Shown here piece after piece: positions 30,866-43,275 of a stretch of 64,000 nt of DNA. The position numbers and the translations under genes were made by a program. Under the pieces are notes generated by a model. It saw nothing but the letters and a program-made list of their open reading frames with translations. It did not search any database and had not been told where the DNA came from. Source of the DNA: Isochrysis galbana (Eukaryota > Haptophyta > Isochrysidales > Isochrysidaceae); contig CM030933.1 in the NCBI GenBank assembly GCA_018136815.1, positions 7,603,137 through 7,667,136 on the forward strand, in the 5' to 3' direction. Within the stretch, counting starts at the first letter, position 1; the number at the start of each line of letters is the position of its first letter.

Positions 30866-31020
30866 TGAAACCCGTAACGAAACGCACAGACACGGAATAC
30901 AAACACAAACACGATGTTACGAGGCCTTAAGGACGCGCGGCGTCTTCCTCCCCGCGCGCTTTCTTCTTTTTTCGCCGCGCGGACCCCCAGCGTTTCGTTA
31001 CGGGTTTTATATAGCCGACG
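30866..31020. repeat. inverted-repeat element (~150 bp)
   Basis: AAACCCGTAACGAAACGC at ~30,868-30,885 is repeated exactly in inverted orientation at ~30,990-31,007, with ACGTTT-like sequence outside each copy. The transcript would fold as a hairpin, or the segment is a small MITE. Lies between two vWD-like gene fragments. Confidence 0.6.
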
Positions 31021-31087
31021 TTTATGACAAAAAAAAACTGGCACCGAATGAAGGCAAGGCGCCTCGGCGGCCAAGCAGCCACCCGCG

Positions 31088-31260
31088 TCAAAAAATCAAG
31101 CGCCCCCCCGTTCTTGCCGCGGAAGTCGGCGTGACCGCCGTGCGCAAAGACGAGGTGCGGGTCGCCTGTGGTGGTGCCGCTGGACGTCGACGGCGAGAAG
31201 TAGCGCAGGCGTGTAATCTGAGGAAGAGCGCCACCGACGGCGAGCGCGACGCCGGAAACG
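31088..31260 (-). pseudogene. second von Willebrand D-like fragment
   Basis: The minus-strand frame contains GDPHLVFAHGGHADFRG followed by KNGGALDF, a close paralogue of the signature at ~30,505. Coding similarity stops near 31,088 at a TTTTTTGACGCGGG junction. It overlaps the 5' region of the + strand gene at 31,272, so it cannot be an intact gene. Confidence 0.6.
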
Positions 31261-31271
31261 TTGAAAAAAAA

Positions 31272-31661
31272 ATGGACATACGAGTAGATATGCCCTCGAA
31301 ACGACTTTTGATTGCCCTCGCGGTGGTCGTCGCCACCGTGGTCGCCGCCATCGTCGTGGCGTTGGTACTCACGAATAAGAAGCAGCCAGACAGATGTAAG
31401 GATGTGGATGGAGAGTGTGCAAACGATGGAGACTGTTGTCACGATCTCGTGTGTTCCGACCAAAAGTGCCGTACCGTCACACCGTGTATCGAGAAACGGG
31501 GGGCGTGCAGTTATGGCGACGAGTGCTGTGAAGGACTTGAGTGCAATGACGAGGGAGTGTGTGAGACGCCATGCCGCGAGCCAGGGTCGGTGTGCCAAAG
31601 TAACTCGGAGTGCTGTGGTGAATACACGTGTCGTAGTGGTACCTGCAGATCTGATGACTGA
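31272..31661 (+). CDS. membrane-anchored protein with three cystine-knot-like repeats
   Basis: A 129-residue protein from ATG 31,272; the frame is open from 31,131, but that part overlaps the antisense vWD fragment. Residues ~9-34 form one hydrophobic helix (LLIALAVVVATVVAAIVVAL) preceded by Lys/Arg, implying a type II orientation. The exterior has three tandem modules with the spacing C-x6-C-x4-CC-x3-C-x4-C (for example CKDVDGECANDGDCCHDLVC), a pattern of inhibitor-cystine-knot folds seen in many secreted peptides. The role is unknown and no toxicity is implied. The next gene starts 62 bp downstream on the same strand. Similar short anchored proteins occur in algae and large DNA viruses. Confidence 0.7.
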   Translation: MDIRVDMPSKRLLIALAVVVATVVAAIVVALVLTNKKQPDRCKDVDGECANDGDCCHDLVCSDQKCRTVTPCIEKRGACSYGDECCEGLECNDEGVCETPCREPGSVCQSNSECCGEYTCRSGTCRSDD

Positions 31662-31723
31662 TTGGCGAGCACGGAACAAAGTGAAAAGCGCTCACGGAAA
31701 CTTTTTTCGTTTCGTGCTCATAA

Positions 31724-32359
31724 ATGACACATAAAGACCTTGCCTTGTCGCTCCTTTACCATGACTCTCCCACACCTGAGACAGGAGACCCAGGTATACA
31801 CGAGTTCGAAGAGCACTGGCGAAGGATTCTCGCCCCTGAACCCGGTGTCCAAAAGTACGCGACCCATGACAATGGCGGCGTGGGCTTTGTCGCGTCCGTT
31901 GCACAGCGCGATGACGGTAGGCACTTGGTCGATGTACACGGCGAAGCCTCGCATCACGCGTTCGTGTGCGAGGACATGTTTGTTGGCATCAGCTACCTCT
32001 GCCCATTGACTGTATTGTCAGGAGGGTACGACAGAGTGAACGAGCTCAATGAAGCAGGGAACTCTTTGCTCTTCTACATCGGCGACCTCAAGTACGTCTT
32101 CGTGGGCATCGAAGTGTTCGAATTTGAGGCCGTCGACGAGATCGTCGCATTCGTATCGCCTGTAGGAGCGAACGACTTTCCGTATCCCTACGCCATCGAT
32201 AAGACCGGTAGGCATTACCTCATGCTCGAAAAGAAGCAGGGGTACATTGACCCGTACCACAGCTTTTACGACATCGAAAAGAAGTTCAAGCTGACACACG
32301 AGGAGTGCGGTATACATCCGATGCACTCATTGAAGACGATCCTTTCAAGACAAGTGTGA
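31724..32359 (+). CDS. conserved hypothetical protein resembling giant-virus proteins
   Basis: A 211-residue intronless ORF. The central part (~115-165) has a hydrophobic SLLFYIGDLKYVFVG strand pair, then IVAFVSPVGANDFPYPYAID, and an acidic/aromatic C-terminal stretch with YIDPYHSFYDIE. As I recall, this combination (an I-F-x-F element, then S-x-V-G-x-N-D-x-P-Y-P) characterises a hypothetical protein family of algal and protist nucleocytoplasmic large DNA viruses; that is from memory, not a search. No signal peptide or membrane helix. It follows the cystine-knot gene with a 62-bp gap on the same strand, so the pair may have been acquired together. Confidence 0.6.
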   Translation: MTHKDLALSLLYHDSPTPETGDPGIHEFEEHWRRILAPEPGVQKYATHDNGGVGFVASVAQRDDGRHLVDVHGEASHHAFVCEDMFVGISYLCPLTVLSGGYDRVNELNEAGNSLLFYIGDLKYVFVGIEVFEFEAVDEIVAFVSPVGANDFPYPYAIDKTGRHYLMLEKKQGYIDPYHSFYDIEKKFKLTHEECGIHPMHSLKTILSRQV

Positions 32360-32600
32360 GGAGAGGTCCACGTCATGCGTGACGAGGAGGCCGCTGGAAT
32401 TTTCATCGAGGGCGGGGGCACGCACTAGTAACCATGCATCCCCTTGCTCACAGGAGCGCCCTCATGGTGAGCTAGGCCCGGTGTCCTAGGACCGAGCTTT
32501 TTTGTATTTGATGTTGCTCGGCCAGAGTCCCCACGGGAGGGGAAGAAACCCTGAGGGAAAGGAGACCAAATGAAGGCAAGCCGCCTTTGTGCCCTTTCTC

Positions 32601-33420
32601 GTATGCCGTAAAGGTGATAATGATCTTGTGGGAGTCCGGGAATTCGGCCTCCCCCTCGGGTTCGGGCTCTAAGTCTTCGTCAAGGAGGGCCACCTGTGTG
32701 GCCAAGGCGGAGGGTGGGGTTAGCCTTGAATAGGCTTTCGTCTCTCGGGCGTCCATATGGCTCGATGCTTCCGCTATGTTGTCTCCCCCTACCGAGGGTT
32801 CCGTGTGGATTGTTCTTTGTGTATGTTCTCTCTCAAGTTGGTGTTTGTTGTGGTGGGCCTCCTGGGCCTGTGCCACTTGCGACGTTCGCGCGCCCGTGGC
32901 TCGCTTGTCCGTTTGGCCTTCGGGGGCGTTGGGGGGCATCCCTCCTGGTCTGCCTCCCTTTTTGCTCCTGTGCCCCGTGCTGGGGGGTCCTGACTGCTCT
33001 TTGTTCAACCCCTTGTTGTGGTGCGGCATTTCCCCATTGGGGTTCTGCTGAAGATGGTGCCGGGCCGGCCCCTCGCGCCGGAGCGCGAGGGCGGTACCGC
33101 GGTTGTGTAGGGTCCCAGCCCGGAGGCCTTCCCTTTGGAAGCGTCCCACTGGTGTGGTGTGACTGGTGTGGCTGTGTGTTGTGTTGGAGGTGTGCTGTAT
33201 GCTGGCTGCTGCCAGCATGGCAGCCTTGTTCGTGGCGTTCGCGGTGGTCCGCGGGCGTGGCAGGCTGGCTCCTGTGCCCACCTGGCCGGGAGGGTCGTCC
33301 TGTCGCGGTCGCTTCGGCGACAGCGGAGTGTCACTCAAACCTTCGTCCATCTCGGCGAGGGCAGCGGCAGCGAGGGAGGGCGGCGGCGCGCGCTCCATGA
33401 CCCTATCAGTTTACTGATAG
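32601..33420 (-). mobile_element. LINE 5'-end fragment (ORF1 only)
   Basis: ORF1 starts at ATG 33,398 (MERAPPPS), is His/Gln/Arg-rich and low-complexity, then ends with EAEFPDSHKIIITFTAYEKGHK, matching the start of the 10.6-kb LINE. Similarity breaks after this point (~32,603). A perfect hairpin CTATCAGTTTACTGATAG (33,403-33,420) lies 4 nt upstream of the ATG. The endonuclease, RT and 3' UTR are absent. Confidence 0.8.
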
Positions 33421-34251
33421 TTGCCAAGCTCTCTACATAATACATAAGGAGGCTTTCATGCAGTTTGAGCACCTTCTAGAAACCAAAGGGTAAGATTTTA
33501 TAGCGCCTATTAGAAATGGGGCCGATCCAAGAAGCTCATGCCTCTAGGCCTCGAGTGCTGCTGGTTAGTTCTAGCCGTGATGGGGCGTAGGGCTCAGGCG
33601 TGGGGCCCGTGTGTGCTGAGTGAGGGGGTCTATATGATTCGCCATGAATCAGCCAATGCTTGTTGGCAGAGTGTTGTGTGGCGTGTAGCTCTAAGGGCTG
33701 CGCTTAAAGTCCCACACCGGCGAAAGCCCTTTTCCCCGCCTCTTCGCAAGTTAGCACGTGGTCCACCGCCCCAAAGAGAAGAGACCCATAGGCAGATGTG
33801 AGATCATGTGCGTGTGGAAAGGCACAGCAGCAAAGAGAACATCGCCAAATCAAAGACGAATGACGAGCGACGAGACTAACTCTAAGGCAAACGTGATTGA
33901 AGCTGCCAAACAAGCAAACGAGGCAAGAATGAGGAACAAGTTTGGTACAGAGCTCAGAATCTTGTTTGTTGGGGGGGGGGGGGCAACGGGCGCTCATCCT
34001 CCCTCATCTTAGGTAATGACACCTACTTATCGCCGCGCCATCATCTTTCTCAAATACGACGATCTTGCTGATCCTGCACTGCATAGCTAAGAGACCATCC
34101 GATTTGTGACGTGGAGTAACGAGGAATACACGGGCATGCGGGTAGGAGGCGAGCGCATGTATGGGTGGATGTTCGAGTGAGCGGGAATATATATCTTTGC
34201 TTGGGATAGTTTTAGTAAAGATGCATTGCATGTCCAATGAGGCGGAGCGCA
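33421..34251. other. no gene recognised
   Basis: Sequence with a G12 tract at ~33,969 and the 3' flank of the PH-domain gene. Nothing further supported. Confidence 0.4.
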
Positions 34252-36463
34252 TCACTCAATGATCTGATGCGCAACGTCGTCGTCCTCATCAAAGAAATTA
34301 GTTGCAGCGAACGCAGAGGGCGGGGTGGTCTCAGGCACCACCCCCTTCGCCCCATTGAAAACTTCACCCTTGAGAACCGGCGACAGCCTTGACGACGAGG
34401 TGTGCATCTCCTTTTCCTCTGAGATTGAGCTTGCGCTCGCCAAGTCGGCACTCGGCACGTCCTCAGGGGCTTGCAAGGGCGGAGGGGCGATACCCTCATG
34501 GACCACGTCGTCTTGAGACGAATGATGCTTTACCAAGTGTGCCGGCGGCGACGCCAGTCGCCCGGTCGCAACCTGAATGTTCTCTGCGGACACATGAACA
34601 ACGGCCATGTCCTGGGAAGCTTCGCGTTGAAACAGCGCTGCTGGTGGCGCCGAGATGGGGGGCTCGTGCACGATTGTGGCGACAGCAACTGTAGTCGAGG
34701 GAGAGCTACACATGTCAGCAACGGAAGAAGGATGTGAAGCCATCTTGCGACCGGAGCTCCCGACAGTTTGGGTCGAGGTAGGTGCCCTGGCCTGGAGGAC
34801 GGCACACAGTTGCTGCAGATGAGTTGCTGCGGAGGTATGATATTTGAGTTGTGCCTGCGCCATCGCGAGCAACTGGCTGTTGAGGTTCTCGGCGGCCTCA
34901 TCCTCAAAGTCGTCGAGGGCAGAGACGACGACTTCGCCAAGAGCGTCACGCTCCCGACTGAGTTGCGACATGATGGCCTCAACGCGCGACACTTGCTCAC
35001 CCATCGTGCTGCCGAATTGGCGATCGAATTCGTCAACCTTTTGGGTCGCCAGCTCGTCGACGCGCTGGCTTGAGTACTCGATCACCTGCTCCAGCTTTGC
35101 TGCGAACGGCAAGAGAGCCGTAGGGACAACAGACAACACATCCGAAAGGCTCCCACCTCCGGGTGATCCTCCCAAGGCGCTGCCTGCTCCTCCAGATTCG
35201 TGTATTATACCGTCTTCGTGTGAAGAGAGATGGGGTGGAGACTGCTCCTCCCGGTGAGAATTGTGTGACAAGACCGGTTGATGGCTGACGCTGGATGCCG
35301 TAGAGAAAGAACCGGCATCGGTACCACCATCGTCGTCATCATGGCTAGCGTCATCGATGGCTTGTTGAATGGCACACACCCATCGGCGCGTTGTCATCGA
35401 ACCGTCACTGGCAAGAGTGATAACCGGGAGCTCTGGTCGCTTCGGCACAATCTCGAAAGCGGCTGGGCGCTGAGCGTATGAGTCCTGCAGCTCATGCACT
35501 AGAGCATACCTTGAAAGGGCAACAGCCCGTGCGTGCGAGGTTATTGATCGCTTGATCCGGTCTGATTTGCTGTCGGTGAAGAGCAGAATCCGCCGCTTCG
35601 GATCAAGACGAGCGTAACATTCCCACCAGATGCTCGTGATGCTGGACATGCGCACGAGCGGGCCCTCGAGCGTCGCCTCAAATGCGCCTGCGGCTGAAGG
35701 CACCAATGACCTTTCGAGGGAGCGGAGTTCCGAGCGTTCCTTTTGCGTCTGCAGAAGCTGCAGCTGCGCCTTGCGCCGCCGCAGCTCTATGACCTTGTTG
35801 CAATAGGCCTTGTACTTGGACGAAACGATGCCAGACAGGCCTGAGACCATGCAGCAATCGTGTTGGAACTCGGCAGCACATGTGACTGGAACTAGCCAAC
35901 CAGCCAACCAGAGGAAACGGGGAGAGGGGGGGACTTGCGGGCTCTTGTGCATCCTTACCCTGCAGCTGACCGATGATCGAAGTGGAGCGGTCATACTCGG
36001 ACGCGAGAGACTGTGTAAGTTCCACGAGCACGTGCTGGTGCTCGGCGAACGACTGCAAGCTGGGCGTCGTGGGGGGCGCCTCACTTGCAGCGCGCGAGAT
36101 GGCCATCGTGTGGCTTGCCTGCGGCTCAGGGCCCGCAGCCACGTCAGTGGGACTTGGCATCGAGCCCGTCGTGGGCCTGGAGATCTGAGCGAGTTGGATG
36201 TGCGCCTCTTTCATCATTACCGTTGCCTCGCGCAGCCGCTCTATTTGGAGACCCAGCTGGTCGATTTGCTGGCCGGCGGTCGCAAAAGTCGAGACTCGCG
36301 GGCCAATATCTTCGTCAGTCTCGACATACGAGTCGACAAGCATAGTGGAGAGCCGCTCAACGACCTCGTACGCGTCATCCTTGATCGAGCGCGGCGTGCT
36401 TGGCTCGGCCGCCTGCGCGTCGCCGCTGGTGGCCGGCCTGGTCAGCCCGGGCACTGAGAGCAT
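34252..36463 (-). CDS. coiled-coil/PH-domain protein (two exons)
   Basis: Exon 1 is 36,463-35,959 and exon 2 is 35,885-34,252. The 73-bp intron (35,958-35,886) starts GTAAGG-like (G|GTAAGG) and ends TTCCAG; splicing gives CTG CAG G|TC ACA and keeps the frame, for 712 residues. Residues ~30-100 are helical and heptad-like (STFATAGQQIDQLGLQIERL). Residues ~195-230 form a charged helix. Residues ~238-347 fit a pleckstrin-homology domain (EGPLVRMSS...WWECYARLD...ILLFTDSK...RRWVCAIQQAID, with the invariant C-terminal Trp). The C-terminal third has a second helical region (VDELATQKVDEFDRQF) and disordered Ser/Pro-rich parts. This suggests a membrane-phosphoinositide adaptor in trafficking. The ATG is in the context GCGCGATGC, 3' of the dispersed repeats. 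Confidence 0.75.
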
Positions 36464-36734
36464 CGCGCCGCGCGGCTGATTCGCTGGCGGCTCGACCGAT
36501 GACCAGAAAAGTGGAGAGAGAGAGACAGAGGAGAGAGAGAAGGATATTTTTGAAAAACGGGGAAGAGACTGATCGTCTCCTACTCTTGTACACTCTAAAT
36601 CAAAGTCTCCGAGTTGTTGTGAAGAGAGAGCGAGGGGATCTCGTGCGAGTTGTGGGAGCAAACGAGCGAGCGAGCGACAAGCGAGATCCCGGACCTTTCC
36701 CCTCCCTTCCCCCCCTTGCGGTATATTTGGCCCC

Positions 36735-36845
36735 ACTGTTTTTCGCACTGTTTTTTATTTTTACTGTTTTTGTTCGATTCCCAAAAACAGCTGTTTTTAA
36801 TGTCTTTCCAGACCTCACCCTCACCCGCTGTTTTTCACATCTAGG
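36735..36845 (-). repeat. ACTGTTTTT-rich dispersed repeat, copy 2
   Basis: Six or more CTGTTTTT/AAAAACAG units; the minus-strand start CTAGATGTGAAAAACAG matches the block at 9,013. Lies ~270-380 bp upstream of the PH-domain gene start and abuts the 36,845 repeat. Confidence 0.6.
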
Positions 36846-36976
36846 ATATCGAATGGAGGGGGCAGTGCCCCCTCCCCCCGGTATCACTCGGACACCTGGC
36901 TCGTCAGGCATGGCGGGATTCCGGGACCGAAACGTTGTATCCAATTAGCTTGTGGGGTTGGCTAGGATATAACATT
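36845..36976 (-). repeat. dispersed repeat, copy 2
   Basis: Reverse complement of 6,050-6,175 with few differences. Non-coding. Confidence 0.75.
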
Positions 36977-37497
36977 GATTATTATTGATACTAGACAACT
37001 ACGATCTGTGAATTCACGGTTGAAAAACGCTCAATGTGAATGTCGGCGCTCGGCATCGGCGTGCTCATTCATACCTCATACCTCATACCCTGCTCCCTTA
37101 GCCATTGTGTGCCTGTAGAAGCAGAAGCGCATATATTAAGGTTTAGAGAGCGCGTCTAACTGATAGAAAACTATGCTGGATGAGGAGCCGTATCTACTCC
37201 CTACTCCTTGTACGATTACGTGAGGGATGACCTGAAAGATAATACCAGAAGGGGAGGAGCACTAGGAAGCCGCATCACTTAGGATCTACCTGGTCTTCAT
37301 TAAAAAATCTCGGTAGAGACTGCTTACTACTTACTACTTACGAGTCCAGTCCCCCCCCCCCCCCCCTCCCCTCCTCCCCTTCACCCTTCCCAAGCCTGCT
37401 CCCCCCCCCCCCCCCCCTCCCCCCCCGGCCCCCCTCCTGCCCCCCCCCCCCGCTTCTCCCCCCGCGCGACGCTCGGGCTCCCGTCGGTCTGCCCACC
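36977..37497. other. no gene; C-homopolymer-rich upstream region of V-ATPase c
   Basis: Contains several C-tracts of 10-16 nt at 37,350-37,450 directly before the V-ATPase start. Probably 5' UTR or promoter. Confidence 0.5.
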
Positions 37498-38476
37498 ATG
37501 ACTGCGGCCGAACTCACCCTCTCGCTATGCCCGACGTACGCGCCGCTTCTCGGCTTCTCGGGTGCCATGATTGCTCTCGTCATGGCCTGCGTCGGCTCCG
37601 CCTACGGCACGGGCAAGGCCGCAATGGGCATCTCTTCGATTGGTGTCGAGCAGCCAGACGTGCGCAGCAAACCGCCTCTGTGCACAGGCCCCCCAGCGAG
37701 CGCTCGGCGGGACAGGCGCAGGCATGGCGTCTATAGGACCCTGATGCTGCGCTGCATGCCCGCACGCAAATTTGCCCCGCGTGTCGAGAGGCCTGTCGCC
37801 CAACGCCTGGTGCACTGTGCACATCACCGACAGCTATGCCTAATGCTCCTCCGTGCAGATTGTCATGAAGAACATCATCCCCGTGGTCATGGCTGGAGTT
37901 TTGGGTATTTATGGCCTCATCATTGCTGTCATCATCAGCAATAACATTGTCGCTGTTGTCGGCTCATCTGTGAGCATTTTGCAAATCCCCCTCAATGCCC
38001 AAAGCTGGTTTGCGATCCTTGAAAAGTGTGAAGTGTGTATGCTGCTTGGGTACCTTACGTATGCGGCATCGCCCCCCCCTCCCCCCTCCTGCAGGTTGGA
38101 TACACGCTCTACACTGGATTTGCTCACCTGGGAGCTGGCATGTGCTGTGGTATGAGCGGTCTTGCTGCGGGTGTTGCGATTGGTGTTGCGGGCGACGCGG
38201 GGGTCCGTGCCGTTGCGAAGCAATCAAAGATGTACGTCGGTATGGTCCTCATCCTCATTTTCGCTGAGGTGTGCTCCCCTTCCACACCAGCGCCGCCTCT
38301 TCGTGCCTTTCACCTTGCAAATTTTACGTTGCGCGTCGATTGTCCATGCCATTCATGGACATTCGCAATTCCTTGGAACTTGTCCTTCACACCCTTTGCA
38401 GGCTCTTGGCCTCTACGGTCTCATCATCGGGCTCATCATGACATCGAATTCTTCGGAGGCCTGTGGCATGGCTTAA
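37498..38476 (+). CDS. V-type H+-ATPase 16-kDa proteolipid subunit c (four exons)
   Basis: Exons 37,498-37,659, 37,859-37,969, 38,095-38,268 and 38,402-38,476, all phase 0, with GT-AG introns of 199, 125 and 133 bp (C/T-rich acceptors ending TGCAG or TTGCAG). Spliced protein 173 residues, the usual size. Four membrane helices: [21 protein letters not shown] with [22 protein letters not shown]; the [19 protein letters not shown] stretch with VGDAGVR-like [11 protein letters not shown]; and [18 protein letters not shown]. The proton-carrying Glu is residue 149, the last codon of exon 3. Forms the rotor ring in vacuole/endosome membranes. Exon 2's end ([11 protein letters not shown]) is slightly longer than usual, so that donor is the least certain. 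Confidence 0.95.
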
Positions 38477-40159
<1,683 letters not shown>

Positions 40160-40372
40160 TCAGAGATATGTTCATCGGATTTCGGTTTCGGGCGTACCTT
40201 TGGAAGTCTTCTCCGAATCTCAGTCGATTCAAGGCTAAGAGATAGAATTCCCAGTTGACTCTATCGAAGGCTTTTTCCCACTCTAAGTCTAGTAGAATCC
40301 CCGGTTCGCCCGTTTTCGTCGAAGTGGTCGAGATAGAGCTTTATTTTAGTAAAGATATCCCTACTCTTCTAC
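40160..40372 (-). mobile_element. LINE reverse-transcriptase fragment
   Basis: The minus-strand translation contains GEPGILLDLEWEKAFDRVNW and RFGEDFQRYAR, matching the RT of the 10.6-kb LINE (GEPGLLLALDWEKAFDRVNW). Only ~65 codons remain. It lies just upstream of the kringle gene. Confidence 0.75.
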
Positions 40373-40540
40373 TCTAACCGTATCCCTCTCTCCGACGGGG
40401 GCGCGCAGAGAGAGGCGCGGCTCGCTCGGCTCGCCCGCTCTCCGCTCTCCCTCCCTCTCCCTCCTCCTCCCCCTTCCCTCCTCGCTCGCGCTCTGCTTTT
40501 CGGGGCGGGCGCTCGTGGATAAGCAGCCCTCAGCCCACCA

Positions 40541-41620
40541 ATGCCCTCCCTCCGCGCTCTCGCCCTCCTTCTCTTCTCGGCTGGCCGCTCGCTGTGTCTG
40601 TGTGTGCCTGGCAGTATCATCCTCGACAAGGATTGCCCTCCTCCGCCTCCCTCTTCACCTTCGAATGCACCACGTTCGCCGCCGCCGCCCATCAACGCTT
40701 GCTTCTCCAACCGCGGGTGGGGAGAGCATGGAGCTGGCTTCCGCGGCTCCGTCTCGATGACGGCATCCTTCCGCAAGTGCCAGCCTTGGAGCCGGCAGTA
40801 TCCGCAAAAGTGGTCGACTCACCTTCCGCTGGGGCTGGGCACCGACACGCCGTACGTCTCCAATTATTGCAGGAATGTTGAGCCACCGACAAACGCCATG
40901 GGGCGTCCGGATGCGGAGCAGGACTCGCCGTGGTGCTACACTGAAGATCCAGAGGTCCGGTGGGAGGTGTGTGAGATTTGCAATCAGCCCGAACGGCTCC
41001 TGCGTGCAGTTGAGGCGCCACATCGCCATCCTCACGTACCCCACTGGTTCGGGCCGCTCATGTTCGCCTTCTCCATATTGACCTTTGTCGGTGTTCTAAT
41101 TGTTGGCGTCATTCGGCGGTATGAGATCGACGTGTCCAAGTATTTTGATGTGTTTGGACAGGACGTCTCCGGTAGGGTCATCCGGATGACTCGCATGCGC
41201 CCACGCGCGACTCCCTCAGGGGGCCGCCGATCAGTGAGGGAGGCGCAAGATGGCAGGGAAGCTGGTCCCATCGGCTCTTCTCTCAGTTCGCCAGGCTGTG
41301 GTGGGACTGCGCCTCTAGTCGCTCCACTTCCATCAAGGGGCATAACGCGCGACGAAGCGGCAACGAGATCTCGAGCCGCCCAGGAAGCCACTTTTGGGGC
41401 CTTGGCTAGCCTGGCGAACCTCCAGCAGCAGCGCAATGCGACGGGCATCTTCGACCCTACTGTGAACCCAATGGTCCCTGGTGGGACGGAACAAAGGCGA
41501 GCTGCTGGGCAGAGCCTTCTTGCCAATGACTCAGCCGCAATTTCAGGCTCTGTGATAAGTGCTCCACCTATCTTGGAGCCCGACACCACGGTAAACAAGC
41601 TAGGCGACAACAACGTGTGA
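40541..41620 (+). CDS. single-pass membrane protein with an extracellular kringle domain
   Basis: A 359-residue intronless ORF. N-terminal signal peptide (~1-21, LRALALLLFSAGRSLCLC), a Pro-rich spacer, then a kringle domain, Cys54 to Cys147, with six Cys (54, 80, 110, 132, 144, 147) and diagnostic segments CQPW, NYCRN, SPWCYTEDPEVRWEVC. A transmembrane helix follows (~169-191, FGPLMFAFSILTFVGVLIVGV), with a basic stop-transfer and a Ser/Arg/Gly-rich cytosolic tail. Kringles mediate protein binding in animal proteases and receptors; in algae they appear in receptor-like surface proteins whose ligands are unknown. The lysine-binding residues cannot be judged by eye. Confidence 0.9.
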   Translation: MPSLRALALLLFSAGRSLCLCVPGSIILDKDCPPPPPSSPSNAPRSPPPPINACFSNRGWGEHGAGFRGSVSMTASFRKCQPWSRQYPQKWSTHLPLGLGTDTPYVSNYCRNVEPPTNAMGRPDAEQDSPWCYTEDPEVRWEVCEICNQPERLLRAVEAPHRHPHVPHWFGPLMFAFSILTFVGVLIVGVIRRYEIDVSKYFDVFGQDVSGRVIRMTRMRPRATPSGGRRSVREAQDGREAGPIGSSLSSPGCGGTAPLVAPLPSRGITRDEAATRSRAAQEATFGALASLANLQQQRNATGIFDPTVNPMVPGGTEQRRAAGQSLLANDSAAISGSVISAPPILEPDTTVNKLGDNNV

Positions 41621-43270
41621 GCGAGGCTTTAGCCTGCGTCCTGACTTTCCTCCCTGTGAAGCACTCGTCGATACGATCGGGTGTCCAGACGCGGCCTGGT
41701 AGATAGTCCACACAATGGTGACAATAGTGACGTAACGAGCGTAGGCGCGTCAACATACCAACTGCATAGGAATAGAGTTCAATGCTCTTCACAGTCCTGT
41801 GAACCGAAGTCGTGGAAGAAGTGAGATGGATATGAGCTGAATGGAATCCGTTGCGACGGCTTCTTCGTACAAAGAGCAAGAAGGAAGCATTTTGAAACGA
41901 TTTGCTCCATGGCAGGGCCAAACTGCTTGATGGCGATGCTTTTTGATCGCGCGATGTTTCCCGACTTCTCTCTCGACTCGCTGATGAATTGGTGCAGTGC
42001 TCCCCAAGATAGTAAAGGCAGAAACATTTGTTGAATATGCGGCGTTGACGCGATCGGGCTAAGTGGGGCATGTTGTACAAGCTTTCTCTCATGCAACCAA
42101 TAAGGGAAAGAAGTACCTCGCGACCTTCATGTCTCTATGTCGAAATCGTAAGCGCAATATCAATGTTATGCATACGCCAAGGTATTGGTGCGCATTTTGC
42201 GTTTTCAAATGGACTGGTGGATAATGAATTGGAAATAAGGAAGAGCATCGTGGAACCTGGCACCTGACAGGTCACATTCCGGAACAGTAGAAGATGGAAG
42301 ATGAGCTGCCTGCCCGTGATTGCTCTGACGCACGCCTGATCCTGCTGCTTCTCCTTTATGCCGCCCACAAACTGACCAAACAGAGTTCTCGTGTTCGTCT
42401 ACTCCCAAGCATGAGAAGGAAGAGATCGACAAGTCCAAGCTGATTGATGTTTGATGGACCCCACCTCACCCCCGCTTGCGCTTGCAGCCCCTTGCACTTG
42501 CACTCTCCAAGTGCCCTACCACGTGAAGCGTACGAGACGTCCACAACAAGGCTATCGCAACGGGCCTGAGCCCCACACCACACCCACGGTCAACAATTGA
42601 CTCGGCTGCGCCTTCTTCAACCTCGCACGCCAGAGTGCGGCGAACGTTAGGGGGGGCATGGCCTTTTCTATTGTTCAACGCGGATCAAGGACCAAAAATA
42701 ATGCAATGATGAGAGGGCTTGCCTGACCCCTACTACCACCTTTCATTCCTCTAGGCCGATGCGGACCTAACGCCCTCGCTGCCAACTGGACACGCTCTTC
42801 GAAAAGGAGTGCTATTGCTCACTCCTAGCTAGCGTCTCGACAGCTAGGCCCAGGGGTACATGCAGCCCAGCTTTCGTAGCTTATAGTTGATCGCTGCAGT
42901 TATATGCTCATGCCAATGCTTAATGCGTGTTATCGATACGTGCACGTGCATACTGAAGAACTTTCTAAATGTCCAACCAACTACATACAAAGGCGTTTCA
43001 TATTCTACGAGGCGCTACAGCTACGCACAAGCTGCACTTCGCTGCCCACCTACCACTACCACCTAGTGATGGGAGTGGCCAGGCCGAAGGACCGGCGCAA
43101 GCGCCTCACGCGCAAGCGCGCACATACCGCCCCGAGTGCGCGATAGCGCGATAGCGCGATAAGCTTCAGGCGATCAAGCGAGGAGAAAGAAGGATCATGC
43201 ACGCAGCAAGCATGGCGGCAGATGGCGCTAAGAAATTTGTCCAATGAGCCAATGAGCTAGTTGTTGCGGT
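41621..43270. other. no gene recognised
   Basis: 1.6 kb without a supportable coding or RNA signal. (GCGATA)n-like short repeats at 43,138-43,160. Confidence 0.4.
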
Positions 43271-43275
43271 TGCCA

